DNA of 64,000 nucleotides from Diphasiastrum complanatum. Taxonomy: Eukaryota; Streptophyta; Lycopodiopsida; Lycopodiales; Lycopodiaceae. The notes beneath the pieces were generated by a model. That model made no database searches. It was not told the origin of the DNA and saw only the letters and a program-made list of their open reading frames with translations. This document shows positions 1-11,635 of this stretch, one piece after another. The translations under genes and the position numbers were made by a program. How positions within the stretch are numbered: the stretch's first letter is position 1; each line of letters begins with the position of its first letter. The stretch lies in the NCBI GenBank assembly GCA_029204225.1, contig CM055109.1:33056927-33120926 (forward strand), in the 5' to 3' direction.

Positions 1-1
1 G

Positions 2-2051
2 AGTAAAGCCTACAAGGTTTACATTCCTTCTACTAACAAAGTGATTGTTGGTAGAGATGTCATTTTGATGAGGGAAACATTCCAAAGGTGTCTTCAAGCA
101 TGATTGGTGGTAAAGTAGATGGTTCTAACATTCTTGATGTTGATGAGAAGGATCCTACTTTGGATGGTGGTGATGATGGACCTTCATCAAGTCAAAAGCC
201 AAGGAGAACATCAAGAGAAAGACAAGTACCTTCAAGGCTCACATATGATCAAAAGGGTAAGCAAGTAGTTTTTGGAAATTATGTTGCTTTCCTAATATCT
301 TTGGATGAGCCTACAAGTGTAGATCAAGCAATGAAAGAAGAGGAGTGGATCCAAGCAATAAATCTTGAGTATCGATCTCTTATGAAGAGTGGAACATCTT
401 TTGGAGGACCTTCTTGTGTACATGGAGCTATGCAAGTGGATGGATGTTATCTTGCTGTAAAATCAAGTAATGGATCTGGAAAACAAATTTTTTTCAATGA
501 CTTTGATGGTCAAGTTGAAAATCAAGAGGTTGATCTCAAAGCGCTTCAACTAGTCAAAAGGGAAGTTGGCAATTTGGAGCTAGTCAAGAGCATGAGAGAA
601 GAGGTAATTGGCAAAGGTGTTATGGATCTATTTTTACAGCATATTGAAGACTCAAGTAAGGTCAAAGGAGCAGCAAGGAAGTGTTGTTCAAGTTTACTTT
701 ACTTGTTCTATCTCATGTTTGAGCAATTTCATGTGGATGTGTGCAAATTGTCAAGATATGGTAAAACTAGCTACATTGGTGAGCATTGTTTTGATGTTGG
801 ATTTGTACTAGCATTCTTGGCTGATTTTGCTGATGGAAATGAAGCTATTGGAGGTTCATTATGTCACTCATCCATGGCTAAGTTCTCAAGTGTTGAGCTA
901 CTTGGTGCCAATACTTGGAGATTGTCAATTTTTGGTGAATTCATGGTCATTTTCTTGTGTCAAGTAGATCTTGAAGATGGACTAGTGCAAACTACTTGGT
1001 TTATAGAGTCATGTGGTGCTGGATTTGCATCATTAATGTACTCACCTACTCATGGATTTCCAAGGTTTGATGGCATCTTTTGGCAAGATGGAGATGGAAG
1101 CTCATTCATGGAGTATCATGGTGGATACAAGACAACAAAGGACAAAGGAGGAGAAGACATGCAAGCAAAAGTTGATCACTCACATTTATTGTTTGTTTGC
1201 TGTATTTTTCCAGAGAGTTCAGAGTTATAAGCATGGTGGAATCATTTCATTTACATTCTAATTGATTATTCATGTTCTAGTCACATTTTTACATGTAAAA
1301 TTGATGTAAGAAATAGTGAAGCATCCCAAGTGGACACTATTCTCTATATCAATTATGGTTGTTTCTATTTTGAGCATTACATGATCATTTAAAGGAGATC
1401 TATTTTTAGGAAGAAGATCATTCTTATGATGGATCAAAGCTCTATTGGCAAAAACTATGCTAGGAGCATTGGAAGCTAGGAAAGCGAGTTTTGAGGTACA
1501 TCATTGGAACTCGAGATTTTGGCATATTGTATGAGGGATCATCACCTAATCTTTTTGGATTTTCAGATTCAGACTATGCTGGAGATGTAATGGATAGGAA
1601 ATCCATTAGTTCTTATTGTATTTTCATAGGTGATGGAGCTATATCATGGATGTCAAAGAAACAAGCCACTATCTCATTGTCATCTAGTGAGGCCGAGTAC
1701 AAAGCTCTTACACATTGCACAAAGGAGATGGTATGGATCAAGAGGATGATCAAGGATCTTCACTTGCTGGATTTTTCATAGAGCCCAATCATCTTTTGTG
1801 ACAATCAATCAGCCCAAAGAATGGCATCCAATCCTATCTTTCATGCTAGGAGCAAGCATATTGAGATACAATATCATTTTGTGAGGGAGCGAGTCATTGC
1901 AAAAGAGGTGGAACTTCAACATGTGTCTTCAAGGGAATGTGTAGCTGATATCTTCACCAAAGCATTGGGAAAAGACTTGTTCATGAAGCATAGGACTTCA
2001 CTTGGAGTATTATCAAAGTCTATGCTAAAACTAGTTGAAGAGGAAGTGTGA
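2..2051 (+). pseudogene. Copia pol remnant: integrase end, RT start, then RNase H
   Basis: Bases 2-391 encode the integrase-RT linker, including a basic Ser/Arg stretch, SRLTYDQKGKQ, and the RT lead-in EEEWIQAINLEYRSLMKSGT. A 1-nt deletion near 66 breaks the frame. From about 393 to 1460 the sequence no longer resembles pol. From 1466 the RNase H domain returns (VLRYI, then SDSDYAGD and SLSSSEAEY), continues to about 1781 with a stop near there, and resumes at 1821-2051 (FHARSKHIEI, ADIFTKAL). The RT catalytic core is absent, so this copy could only move in trans. The protein-family assignment is secure from these motifs. Confidence 0.85.
393..1460 (+). other. Non-pol segment replacing the Copia RT core, open in the pol frame
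   Basis: About 1.07 kb lies where the RT core should be. The pol frame stays open through it to 1230, giving about 280 residues that I do not recognise. They include several Cys and aromatic residues but no motif I can name. The replacement keeps both flanking pol pieces in order. It could be captured host sequence, the internal domain of a non-autonomous Copia lineage, or a chance open frame in T/G-rich DNA. No function is proposed. Confidence 0.5.
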
Positions 2052-2693
2052 AAGATTCAACTAGTTTCATCACATTTTGCAATATTTTCATATTTGGCAT
2101 ATTGAGGCCAAAACTTGTTTTAGACTTAGAGGTTGACTTTTCAAAGTCTATTAGTCTAAATTTCATTTGAATAAACACTTTTTGAAAGTGTGGAAAAGAT
2201 AGAATGCGAGTTTGAGTAGATTCAATTTGAATAAGTTGGGTACATTGAATCTAGACCCAAAATTGGTAGGGTTAGCATTTTGGTGGGAAAGCCAAGTGGC
2301 CAAATAGGGTTTGGACCTGTTATAAAAGGATGTAACTCGTGGAGAGAGTCATCTCTCTTCTCTATCTCATTTCATGCTTATACATGGTTCTCTTGGGTTC
2401 TACTATCCATTGGTGCACTATCTTGGTGATTGCTTGCAATTCTATGTGTAGAATGACCTATATTTGTTATTTTTGGATCCACACGTGTGAAATACAGTAG
2501 CTTGCTGGTTTTGTACGGACAAAAACAGTACATAATCATTTCATTCAAGTTTGATCAAGTTCTATTAGTGTTTGCATCTCAAATTGTGTGTAGATGCTGA
2601 TTTTTCTACATTGGTGAAATTGGTAGTGTATTTCTCTTTCTAACCAAAGATCATTCAAGTAGATTGGATCTTAAGGATCTGAAATCTTTCACA
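2047..2693 (+). repeat. 3' LTR of Copia element 1
   Basis: A 647-bp TG...CA segment directly after the purine tract. It contains TATAAAAGG at 2321-2329, a good TATA box, followed about 25 bp later by a pyrimidine-rich stretch suitable for initiation. A perfect CACACGTGTG palindrome lies at 2480-2489. The paired 5' LTR is outside the window, so the ends are inferred. Confidence 0.7.
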
Positions 2694-2750
2694 TCAAACA
2701 CGAAATTGGTAGTAGATGAATTATTGTCGTGGAAGCGTGCGGGTTTGAGT
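2694..2750 (-). pseudogene. Gypsy fragment between Copia 1 and Copia 2
   Basis: Removing Copia 2 and one TGAGT copy joins this 57-bp piece to the gypsy protease C-terminus on the minus strand. The frame runs through the joint from DSSGKL into KPARFHDNNSS. This is the empty-site sequence expected if Copia 2 (and probably Copia 1) landed inside the gypsy element. Confidence 0.55.
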
Positions 2751-3419
2751 TGTTAGAATTTAACAATTTTCACATGGTTTTTGATGAATATTAGACATCT
2801 ATGTGGATCCACATGTGTGAGGACCTGTCCACACGTGTGAAATGACACTTGTAATATTCAGATCTATTTTGATTAGCTTTCATTTGAGTCTAATATGACA
2901 TCTCCTAAATTATAGGAGTTAGGTCCTAGATTGTAGGAATCTAGAAGGTCAACACAAACCACCAATGGATGATGTGGCAAACTTGATAGATCTTATCCAA
3001 AGTGGATATGGATAAGTACAATGAGCTGTCCTACACGTGATGGATGCAGCTTAGAGAGAGATTATGGTGAATTTGTACTTGATCCATGATGGATTCATTT
3101 TTGAGCTAATGATGAAAAATCTTGGCTTGTGAAGCTATCATTGTGTTTTGACTCTCTTAAGCACTTTCTTTGTGGATGAATGCTTTGTAAATGATAAGTG
3201 AAACTATTTCTCTGTTATCAGGCCGTATAGTAGCTGTATTTCACACGTGTGAAGCCGTGGATCATCTTTTTTTATTGTTCTTGCCTGGAAACACAAAGAT
3301 TGTCAAGTAGAAGCTAGATTTGGAAGCTAGTCTTGATATAGATCAAGATCCCAAGCTACCAATCACTCTTTGTGATCATTTGTAGATCAATTTCAGTCCA
3401 TAAACTCTGAAATTTGACA
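2751..3419 (+). repeat. 5' LTR of Copia element 2
   Basis: 669 bp, TGTTAG...TTTGACA, ending directly at the tRNA primer site. It contains CACATGTGTG at 2810-2819 and perfect CACACGTGTG palindromes at 2830-2839 and 3242-3251. It pairs with 7946-8613. Confidence 0.97.
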
Positions 3420-3431
3420 TGGTATCAGAGC
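3420..3431 (+). other. Primer binding site (tRNA-iMet) of Copia 2
   Basis: TGGTATCAGAGC follows the LTR with no gap. This is the standard plant Copia site complementary to the 3' end of initiator tRNA-Met. Confidence 0.95.
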
Positions 3432-4041
3432 CAAGCCAAAGAGCTTAGTTGATGATCCAAGAATCTTCATTTTGGTGAAAGCATTGGTGCTAGAGTCACC
3501 TTGAAGGAGGGCGGCCTTTTCTAATAGTTTACTTGTGATGTTGAGGTTCAGATTAGTGTGTAAAGTTTAGAAGTACTTCTCACATGTGTGAGAGGCTGCT
3601 AGAGTTGTACTTTCACCAAAACTTTGTGTTTTTTCAATATTTGAGCTTCAAACAAGTTGTGTAGAGTGAAACTAGTGATGTGCTTATGAAAAACCATTGT
3701 TTCCATTATAGATTTGATGAGTGAATGGTGTTAGAATCTTATTAAACCTACAAATCCTTGTGAGAGAGTTTGAGGCTTATGTTTTTAGTTCAAGAGTGAA
3801 ACTAAAACCAATTCTAAACATCATAGGAAGGCATTGGCACTTCCAAAAATCAAATCCAAGATTTTAAGTGAATAGATTGTGTAGAATACACTTTCCCAAA
3901 TCTTTTTGAGTTCAAGATCATTATAGATCTTGCTTCTTGAGTCTAGTGAGATTCAAGAAAGTAGCATTTTAGCTAAATTCTGAGAAAGAAAGAAGGAAGA
4001 GCCTTTGAATAGTACATTTGTTGTACTTGTTACTAGTTAGA
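3432..4041 (+). other. Untranslated leader of Copia 2
   Basis: About 610 bp between primer site and gag ATG. No gene is seen. It holds another near-palindrome, CACATGTGTG, at 3581-3590, matching those in the LTR. Confidence 0.6.
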
Positions 4042-7000
4042 ATGGGTTCAATTGGAGCCTATCTTCTTGAGGCTAGTGAAAGGCTAAAGTCTAATAACTA
4101 TTCAACTTGGAAAGTAAGAATGGAGTTACTACTAGTGCTCCAAGATATGTTTGATCTTGTCATAGGAGAGGAAGAAGAACCTCAAGGAGGTCAAGATCAA
4201 GTGAGGTACAAAAAGAGAGCTAGACTAGCATTACGTTGCTTGAACATGAATGTTAGTAATGAACTTCTAAAGGAAGTAGCATCTTGTACCTCGGCCAAGG
4301 AGGCATGGAACTACCTCAAAGGGATTATAAAGTTCTTCAAAGCATTAGAGGGAGTGATGAGAGTGCTCAAGATATGTCTTGAGAATTAAATCTCTCAACA
4401 AAGAACTTTCCATCATTAGTGAGGGTATTCATGATGATGAACTTGTTCAAATCATCTTGAATGGTCTTGGAGATGAGTTCTCCAATCTTGTACAAAGATT
4501 TGCTATTCAAGATGCACTACCTTCCATAGACAAGCTTCATAGTGTGCTTGTAGCCGAGGAGAGTAGGATCCTTCATGTCAAGCAAAGGATTGGATCCTTA
4601 AAGTTGCATGATGGTGATGAGAAGGCCAACTTCTCAAGCAAGGGAAAGGCAAAGTCAAAGAAAAAGATCCAACACAAGGAGACCAAGAATGATGATCAAC
4701 CATCAAGCTCCAAAGGTGGAAAGAAGAACAAAGCCAAACTCTAAGTGCTTCTTTTGTGGAAAGAAGGGGCACTTTGCATCCGAGTGTTTCAAGAAGAAGA
4801 ATGCACAAGGAGAGAGCAAACAAGGCAACCTCACTCTTGAGGAAGATGAGGATGAAGTGGATTCATCTTTGATGGCTTATACATCAACATCAAAGAGCTA
4901 CTCCAATGACACATGATGGATTGATAGTGGGGCTAGTTCCCACATGACATTCCAAAAGGATTTTTTCTCAACTCTTGTACCTTTTATAGGTTGTAAAAAG
5001 TCTATTCTAATAGCAAGTGATCAAGAATGTAGAATAGATGGAGTGAAAACTATTCCTTTAAGTCTTGGATCCTCTAAAAGAGTAGATCTTGATAATGTAC
5101 TCTATGTTCCTACACTCACTAAGAATTTGCTAAGTGTAGGACAACTGATGGATGATGGCTTAGATGTCCATTTTAAGCAAGGAGTTTGCTCCATAATGAT
5201 GAATAATACTTGCATTGTAAAGGGATTCAAGCAAGGAAGGCTTTTTAAGCTTGATGCTAATGTTTTTCTTGGAAGTGTGAACATGGTGAAGGAGGAGCTC
5301 AATCAAGTGGAGCTTTGGCATAAGAGGTTGGGCCACTCCAACTTCAAATCTATGGAGATGTTATGCACCAAGGATCTTGCTCTTGGCCTTCCAAAGACAC
5401 TCTCAAAGTGTGGAAAAAGTTGTGAAGCTTGTAGCCTCTCAAAGGCACACAAGCTACCTTTTGATGTCTCTTCCACCAGATCTACAAAAGCATTAGATCT
5501 TATTCATAGTGATGTGCACTCTTTTTCTCAAGAATCTAATGGAGGTGCATCTATGTATGTATCTTTATTGATGATTACTCTAGATACACTTGGATTGAAC
5601 TTTTGTATTCCAAAAGTAAAGTGTTTGAAGCTTTTGTTAAGTTCAAAACTTTAGCTGAAAATCAACTTGATGCTAGAATTAAAGTATTGAGGAGTGATAA
5701 TCGTGGAGAGTATATCTCCACCAAGATGATAGAGTCTTGTAAATCCAATGGCATTAAGAGAGAACTTACATGTACTTATAGTCCTCAATAAAATGGAATA
5801 GCCGAGAGGATGAATAGAACACTATGTGAGTGTGCTAAGGCTTTAAAGTTGGATGCATCTCTACCTAAGTCCTTTTGGGGAGAGGCTATTATTTGTGCAA
5901 CTTATTTGTGTAATAGATTGCCATGTAAGCCCATTGGAGGCATAACATCTTATGAGGCTCTATTTTGTAAGAAGCCGAATCTTAAAGATCTAATAATTTT
6001 CGGATCTACTTGCTATGTTTTTCAAGCATTAGATACAAGAAAAAAAGATGATTCTACTTCTATTAAAGGGATCTTTGTTGGTCATGCTAAAAATAGCAAA
6101 GGATATAGAGTCTATAATCCTGTCACTAAGAAGATTTTAGTGAGTAGAGATGTTACTTTTGATGAAGGTAACTACTTCAAGTTGAATGAGAAAGCTTCTA
6201 ATCCATCTTATGTCAAGGATTTTGTAAGGTTTGAGGAGGAGCCTACATGTGATCAAGATCTTGAAGATCCATCTCAAGATCCAAGGACTCCAAGGAGATC
6301 TACAAGAAGGAAGGCCGAGCCCTCAAGGCTCACCTATGTTGACAAAGGTGAACAAAGGGAAGATCTACATTCACTTACCTCTTACACTTTTCTAACTTCT
6401 ATGTTTGATGAGCCAAGTTGCTTTGAAGAAGCTATGGAGTCACAAGAATGGAGGAATGCCATGCAAAAGGACTATGATGCTTTTATGGAGAATCATACAT
6501 GGAAGCTTGTGGATCTTCCTCAAGGAAGAAAGCCACTTGAGTGCAAATGGATCTATAGATTGAAGTACAATCAAGATGGGAGCATCAACAAACACAAGGC
6601 AAGGCTAGTGGCAAAGGGGTTCTTGCAAACCAAGGGAGTAGATTTCGATGAAACGTTTGCTCCTATTGCTAAGCTAGTTTCCATAAGGTTGATTATTTCT
6701 CTTGCAACTACTTTCAATTGGCCTCTATTTCAACTTGATGTGACTAATGCTTTTCTCAATGGATATTTGGAAGAGGATATTTTCATGAGGCAACTCAAGG
6801 GCTTCATCAAAGAAGATCAAGAGGAAAAAGTGTGTTTGTTGCTAAGAAGTCTTTATGGGCTTAAGCAAGCACCTAGAGCTTGGTACTCTAGGTTGAATAC
6901 CTTCTTAAACTCTATTAAGTTTGTTGTAAGTGCTTATGATCCTTCTTTGTACTTAAGATTTAATGATGATAAAATCATCATTCTCATTTTGTATGTTCAT

Positions 7001-7938
7001 GACATCATCCTTAGTGGAAATGATCTTGATGGTATACAAGAAGTGAAAGTAGCATTGTTTAAGGAGTTTAAGATGGTAGATCTTGGTAATATTCATTTCA
7101 TATTAGGAATAGAAGTTTCAAGAGGCAAGGATTTGAGTTTTATCTGTCAATCCAAATATGCTTCTTCTATCTTAGAAAAGTTTGAAATGAAAGATTGTCC
7201 TGTGGAGCAAATTGTAAAAGTTTCCAATAGTGATGATGAAGCATCCTTTGAGGACATCACACTTGTAGGCTCTTTGATCTATCTTACTATAACTAGACCT
7301 GATCTAAGTTATAGTGTAGTCAAACTAAGCCAATCTATGCAAAATCCATTGGTTTGTCATTGGAAAAATGCAAAAAGGGTGTTGAGGTACATCTCGGCCA
7401 CCAAGAACTTTGGCATTTTTATGATGGACCTAATCTAGCCTTAAGGGCATATTCGAATGCTGATTTTGCAGGTGATAAGGTGGATAAGAGGTCCACAAGT
7501 GCTTTTATTACCTTTCTTTGCAATGGCATTGTGTCTTGGCTTTCCAAAAAGCAAGATACTATCTCTCTATCTTCAACCGAATCGGAATAGAAGGCACTAA
7601 CATCCACAACAAAGGAGATTCTATGGTTGAAGAGGCTTTTGGTGGAATTACAAGTCATGGAGGCCGAGGAGCAGCCAACAATATTTTGTGACAACCAATC
7701 AAGCCAAGCATTAGCAACCAATCCCACATTCCATGCAAGGAGCAAGCACAAAGAAATTGCTCACCATTTTGTGAGGGAAAAGGTTCGAGCAAAGGAGATC
7801 AAGTTACATCATGTGTCTTCTTCAGATTGCCTTGCTGATCTACTCACTAAAGTCTTGCCAAAGGCTTCATTTATCAAGTTAAGATCAGCCTTAAGTGTTG
7901 TAGATAGATGTACTATAGTTGTATCATGTAAAAATTGA
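4042..7938 (+). pseudogene. Copia 2 gag-pol polyprotein, multiply disrupted
   Basis: Gag starts at ATG 4042 and shows the Copia gag features YSTWKVRMELLL and AKEAWNYL. A CCHC knuckle (CFFCGKKGHFASEC) lies near 4745. Protease follows with WIDSGASSHM at about 4917, then the integrase zinc finger (H...H...C...C) near 5315-5440 and the integrase core. RT covers about 6480-7130 and RNase H about 7354-7900. Its YxDD-type motif is degenerate: LYVHDI replaces YVDDI. Disruptions: gag frameshifts near 4335 and 4735, stop at 4914-4916, frameshift near 5570, stop at 5789-5791 (TAA in place of a Gln codon), frameshift near 7430 and stop at 7588-7590. Domain order PR-IN-RT-RH identifies Copia. The many lesions and the lost catalytic Asp make it inactive. 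Confidence 0.93.
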
Positions 7939-7945
7939 GGAGGAG
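7937..7945 (+). other. Polypurine tract of Copia 2
   Basis: GAGGAGGAG directly before the 3' LTR, the usual plus-strand primer position. Confidence 0.85.
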
Positions 7946-8613
7946 TGTTAGAATTTAGCAATTTTCACATGGTTTTTGATGAATATTAGACATCTATGTG
8001 GATCCACATGTGTGAGGACCTGTCCACACGTGTGAAATGACACTTGTAATATTCAAATCTATTTTGATTAGCTTTCATTTGAGTCTAATATGACATCTCC
8101 TAAATTATAGGAGTTAGGTCCTAGATTGTAGGAATCTAGAAGGTCAACACAAACCACCAATGGATGATGTGGCAAACTTGATAGATCTTATCCAAAGTGG
8201 ATATGGATAAGTACAATGAGCTGTCCTACACGTGCTGGATGCAACTTAGAGAGAGATTATGGTGAATTTGTACTTGATCCATGATAGATCCATTTTTGAG
8301 CTAATGATGAAAAATCTTGGTTTGTGAAGCTATCATTGTGTTTTGACTCTCTTAAGCACTTTCTTTGTGGATGAATGCTTTGTAAATGATAAGTAAACTA
8401 TTTCTCTGTTATCAGGCCGTATAGTAGCTGTACTTCACACGTGTGAAGCCGTGGATCATCTTTTTTTATTGTTCTTGCTTGGAAACACAAAGATTGTCAA
8501 GTAGAAGCCAGATTTGGAAGCTAGTCTTGATATAGATCAAGATTCCAAGCTACCAATCATTCTTTGTGATCATTTGTAGATCAATTTTAGTCCATAAACT
8601 CTGAAATTTGACA
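7946..8613 (+). repeat. 3' LTR of Copia element 2
   Basis: 668 bp, nearly identical to 2751-3419. CACATGTGTG is at 8005-8014 and CACACGTGTG at 8025-8034 and 8436-8445, all conserved relative to the 5' LTR. TGAGT follows at 8614-8618. Confidence 0.97.
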
Positions 8614-10142
8614 TGAGTTTCCCAGATGAATCAATGGTAACAGAGTTGTCTCTATTGCCAAAGGTGACTTGGCCTTTTCTCCAATCATGAACGACCCTTG
8701 CATTGGTGAGCCATGGTTGATCAAGCAGTAACTCATAGGATTAGGTGTTACTAGAAATATCAAGTATGACCAGGTCTATGGAAAATTTCATGCCTCCTAC
8801 TTTTATTAGAATTTGTGGAAGGAATCTTGTAGGTCGGACCACACTTTGGTCAGCCATCCTGAGCTGACAAGTGGGTTTGGTGAGTTTGTCTCTCAGATTC
8901 CATCCTAACATGAGAGATGTAGAGATGATGTTGACACCTGAGCCACCATCTAACACAACTGATACTTCGCGGGATTGGCGATGAGTAGTTGGAATCTTGA
9001 TATTGTCCCTTTCACTAAGCGGATTGGTTAGATGTAATGGCATTTTAGGTAGCTCGTCAGGGGTGGTGATTTCGGTGGATTGGAGTTGTTGTTTCCACTT
9101 GTGGAGTGGGTTGATTAACGATGAATTGTTGACGTGGTGGACACTGATTGGGTGCAGTTGGTCATGGTTGATAGACTCTTGGTCGTGACATGGGTTGTTG
9201 TAAATCGTAAGCACGGTATTGCCGATACATGGGTCTGGATTCTACCAGATAATGGTGTTTCAGTTGGGGACATTCATTGGTAGTGTGATTCTGCGAACAG
9301 ATAGAATAGCATATAGTTTCTCTTGCTTGAAATGATTTGTCTGAAAATCAGCAGTAAGTTTATCCATATGGGTTTGTTGAGCTTTCTGCCAAGTTTCCAT
9401 TTGATGTAGAAGTTTTGAGGATTGGGTAGTATTTTTTAACTTCTGATGATTAAGACATTGGAGGTTTTTTGATTTCTTTTCTCTGTTATCAAAGTTCTCA
9501 TTGGACCCCTTGTCTTTTTTGCGGTTGATATCAGTCATTACATCCTTAAGTTTGTTATAAAGGTCGACTGGTTTCAGTTCTTGATGGATATTTTTAGAAA
9601 GTCCAACCAAGTTCGGTGATATTTTTGTTAAGACATTCTACCTTGAGGCATTTAAAACGCTCAATGTAGCTTCTAATAGACTCTTCGTGATGCATCTTAA
9701 TATGTGTGATTTAGATGAATGGGCTTTGAGTCAGTTTAGAAGGTTTGAAATGCTTGATGAGAGCATCTTTGAGGGTAGTCTAAGAAGCGAGATCACGAGC
9801 TTCGAGGTTGAGATACCACTCTTTGGCAGTTTCATAGAGCACCATAGGGAATAATCTGAACTTTTCAGTTTAGAGGTGTCTCCGTAGAAACGACATGCAT
9901 TATCAAAGTCTTGGAGGAATGTAACTGGGTCAGATTCTCCATCGTACTTTGATGCATCGATGCATGGAATTCTGTGTTCGAGACGTGGGGGTGTAGGATT
10001 GGAGGATTCAAAACAATCTCTTGACATTATACAGAATGAGAAATACCAGTATAGGTGATCAGTATTGTATTGTACTTGGCCAAAAAAGGGTAAAAAAAGA
10101 CGATTTTCTTGCAGAATAGAAAATAAGAACTAGACTTTTTGG
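8614..10142 (-). pseudogene. Ty3/gypsy gag and protease fragment
   Basis: Minus-strand gypsy sequence between two Copia insertions. Reading from 10027 down, a gag capsid part carries SKYDGESDPVTFLQDFDNAC and a later FYGDTSKLK. A Lys/Gln-rich gag C-terminal region lies around 9610-9260. A retropepsin at about 8980-8630 carries VVLDGGSGVNIIS (a variant of the D-S/T-G-A motif) and then the LLLDQPWL stretch that normally ends gypsy protease. Frames are broken between gag and protease and by a stop after ILDISSNT. RT and integrase would lie to the left of Copia 1, outside the window. The 5' leader and LTR continue at 16629. The family call rests on the protease and gag motifs together. Confidence 0.85.
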
Positions 10143-10873
10143 TGTGAAGATTATTAAAATATTATCTTCCTATCTCGAGTTTGGGGCCATGTCCATGGTT
10201 ATTTCCACTAAATTTCATGTTGTACATAAAAGGTATGTGAATTGAGCACATAACCTTCTAGTATAGGTCGGATTTGAGTTAGGTAGATTCAATTTTGATG
10301 ACATGCAGAAGTTTAGATAGCATGCAATGTCATATTGTATGCATGCAAGCCACATGCAATCAGTGCATGCAACATGCAAAGTGGTTTCTGTGATCTACAC
10401 ATGTCTAGGCAGTTTTATGAGTTGACATGCAGTACATGCAATATCCATGCATGCAGTTACACATGTGGATCTTTGGTAGGTGAATTAGTTCAGTTAAGTG
10501 GACTTTCCATGCAACTCCACTGTAGGAATTCGAGTCTCTCTCATGTAGGGAAAGCTTGGCATGTTTTGCCATATTGTGAATAATGAGGTTTTGGTGTTTT
10601 GGATTCATTCTCTCTCTACCCGAGTTTTCCATCATTGATTTTCTCTCTCTACCTTGAGAGCAGGCTGTTTTTCCCATACTGAGCACTTAGGATTATTTCT
10701 GACATTCAATTCTCATAGTGAGAAGTTAGATTTTTTCATCAGATGTATGCCATTGTGTTCTTGTCATAGATTTTTCAAGTATACTGTTCTCTGATCAATC
10801 TTGTGCAATCACAACACCTCGGTAAGATCCTGTAGGGTGTGTGGTGAAGTTCACACATGCTAAAAACTTCACA
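10143..10873 (+). repeat. 5' LTR of Copia element 3, with CATGCA cluster
   Basis: 731 bp, TGTGAAGATT...ACTTCACA. Between 10302 and 10513 there are about 11 copies of CATGCA, the core of the plant RY/Sph element. A TATA-like ACATAAAAGG lies near 10224. It pairs with 15898-16628. Confidence 0.95.
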
Positions 10874-10885
10874 TGGTATCAGAGC
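10874..10885 (+). other. Primer binding site (tRNA-iMet) of Copia 3
   Basis: TGGTATCAGAGC directly after the 5' LTR. Confidence 0.95.
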
Positions 10886-11635
10886 TTCATGCTTTGAAGA
10901 GGTGAGGGTGTATACATCAGATCTTTAGTGCTTTTGCTTGCACGAACTCGAATTTGGGAGAGGGATTCGAACTTGTTGAGAGAAAAGCTATTTGTGGATC
11001 AACATGAGCTTGATCTGCTCTAGTAGAGCCCTGTACGGACAGAGAGCTCACACGTGTGAAATCAGCTCTCATTAAATGATGCTACTTCTCTAGATTTGAT
11101 CCAAATTTGATATTCTATAGCTTGTTGGATAGGTATTGAAGAGTAGAATGTGTTGCTCATGTTTCTATATCAATTTGATTTGTTTTTAGAAGAGTTTTAG
11201 GCAATCAGAGAGTTTGAGAGAGTACTCAACTCGTGGGATATGCCAAAGTGAGCACACATCAGTTCTTTTCACCATTTTCATCAATTTTCACTGTCAATCC
11301 AGTAGAATTGGATAGAAGTGAGTGTTCTGAGGTCTTAGACTTTTTATTTCACACAAATTAATGTGTTTGAGTTGAAAGTAAGTTCCTAAAGAGTTTATCA
11401 GTACTTTGAAACTCGTGGGAGAGATAGACTTCTTACTTGCATGTGCTTCTTTTTTGTGACTGAAGCAAGATCCAAATTCAAGATATATTGATTTTTCGTG
11501 TTGAGAATATGTTCTCACGTTTGTTGCTAGATTTCATAGGTTGGATCAACATCAGTGTTAGATCCTAGATTGAGATAGTAAGCAACATCCTCTCAACTCC
11601 ATTTTTTATCATTACTAGAATTTCTCATTAAGAAG
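10886..11635 (+). other. Untranslated leader of Copia 3
   Basis: About 750 bp between primer site and gag. No gene is seen. It contains one CACACGTGTG palindrome at 11049-11058, preceded by GTACGGAC, as also found in the LTR of Copia 1. Confidence 0.6.

Larger units (their letters stand above)
1..2693 (+). mobile_element. Copia element 1, 3' part (left edge outside window)
   Basis: The 3' part of a Ty1/Copia LTR retrotransposon. It enters at the integrase C-terminus/linker (residues SKAYKVYIPSTNK, then DEG), reaches the start of the reverse transcriptase (RT) region, is interrupted by unrelated sequence, and resumes in RNase H. A purine tract GAAGAGGAAG at 2037-2046 precedes a 3' LTR at 2047-2693 that starts TGTGAAAG and ends TTTCACA. 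The next bases (TCAAA, 2694-2698) would be the target duplication, but the left copy is outside the window. The 57 bp between this LTR and Copia 2 read in frame, on the minus strand, with the gypsy protease C-terminus at 8619, so this element probably also sits inside the gypsy element. The family call is certain; the LTR end is inferred from its similarity to the ends of the other two Copia LTRs. Confidence 0.85.
2751..8613 (+). mobile_element. Copia element 2, complete with two LTRs and TSD
   Basis: A structurally complete 5863-bp Ty1/Copia element. The 5' LTR is 2751-3419 and the 3' LTR 7946-8613 (TGTTAG...TTTGACA). The 5-bp target duplication TGAGT is at 2746-2750 and 8614-8618. The primer binding site is 3420-3431 and the polypurine tract GAGGAGGAG is 7937-7945. 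By eye the LTRs differ at about 13 substitutions and one indel in 668 bp (roughly 2%), nearly all transitions. Gag-pol carries several frameshifts and stops, so it is not autonomous. It interrupts a minus-strand gypsy element. Confidence 0.97.
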
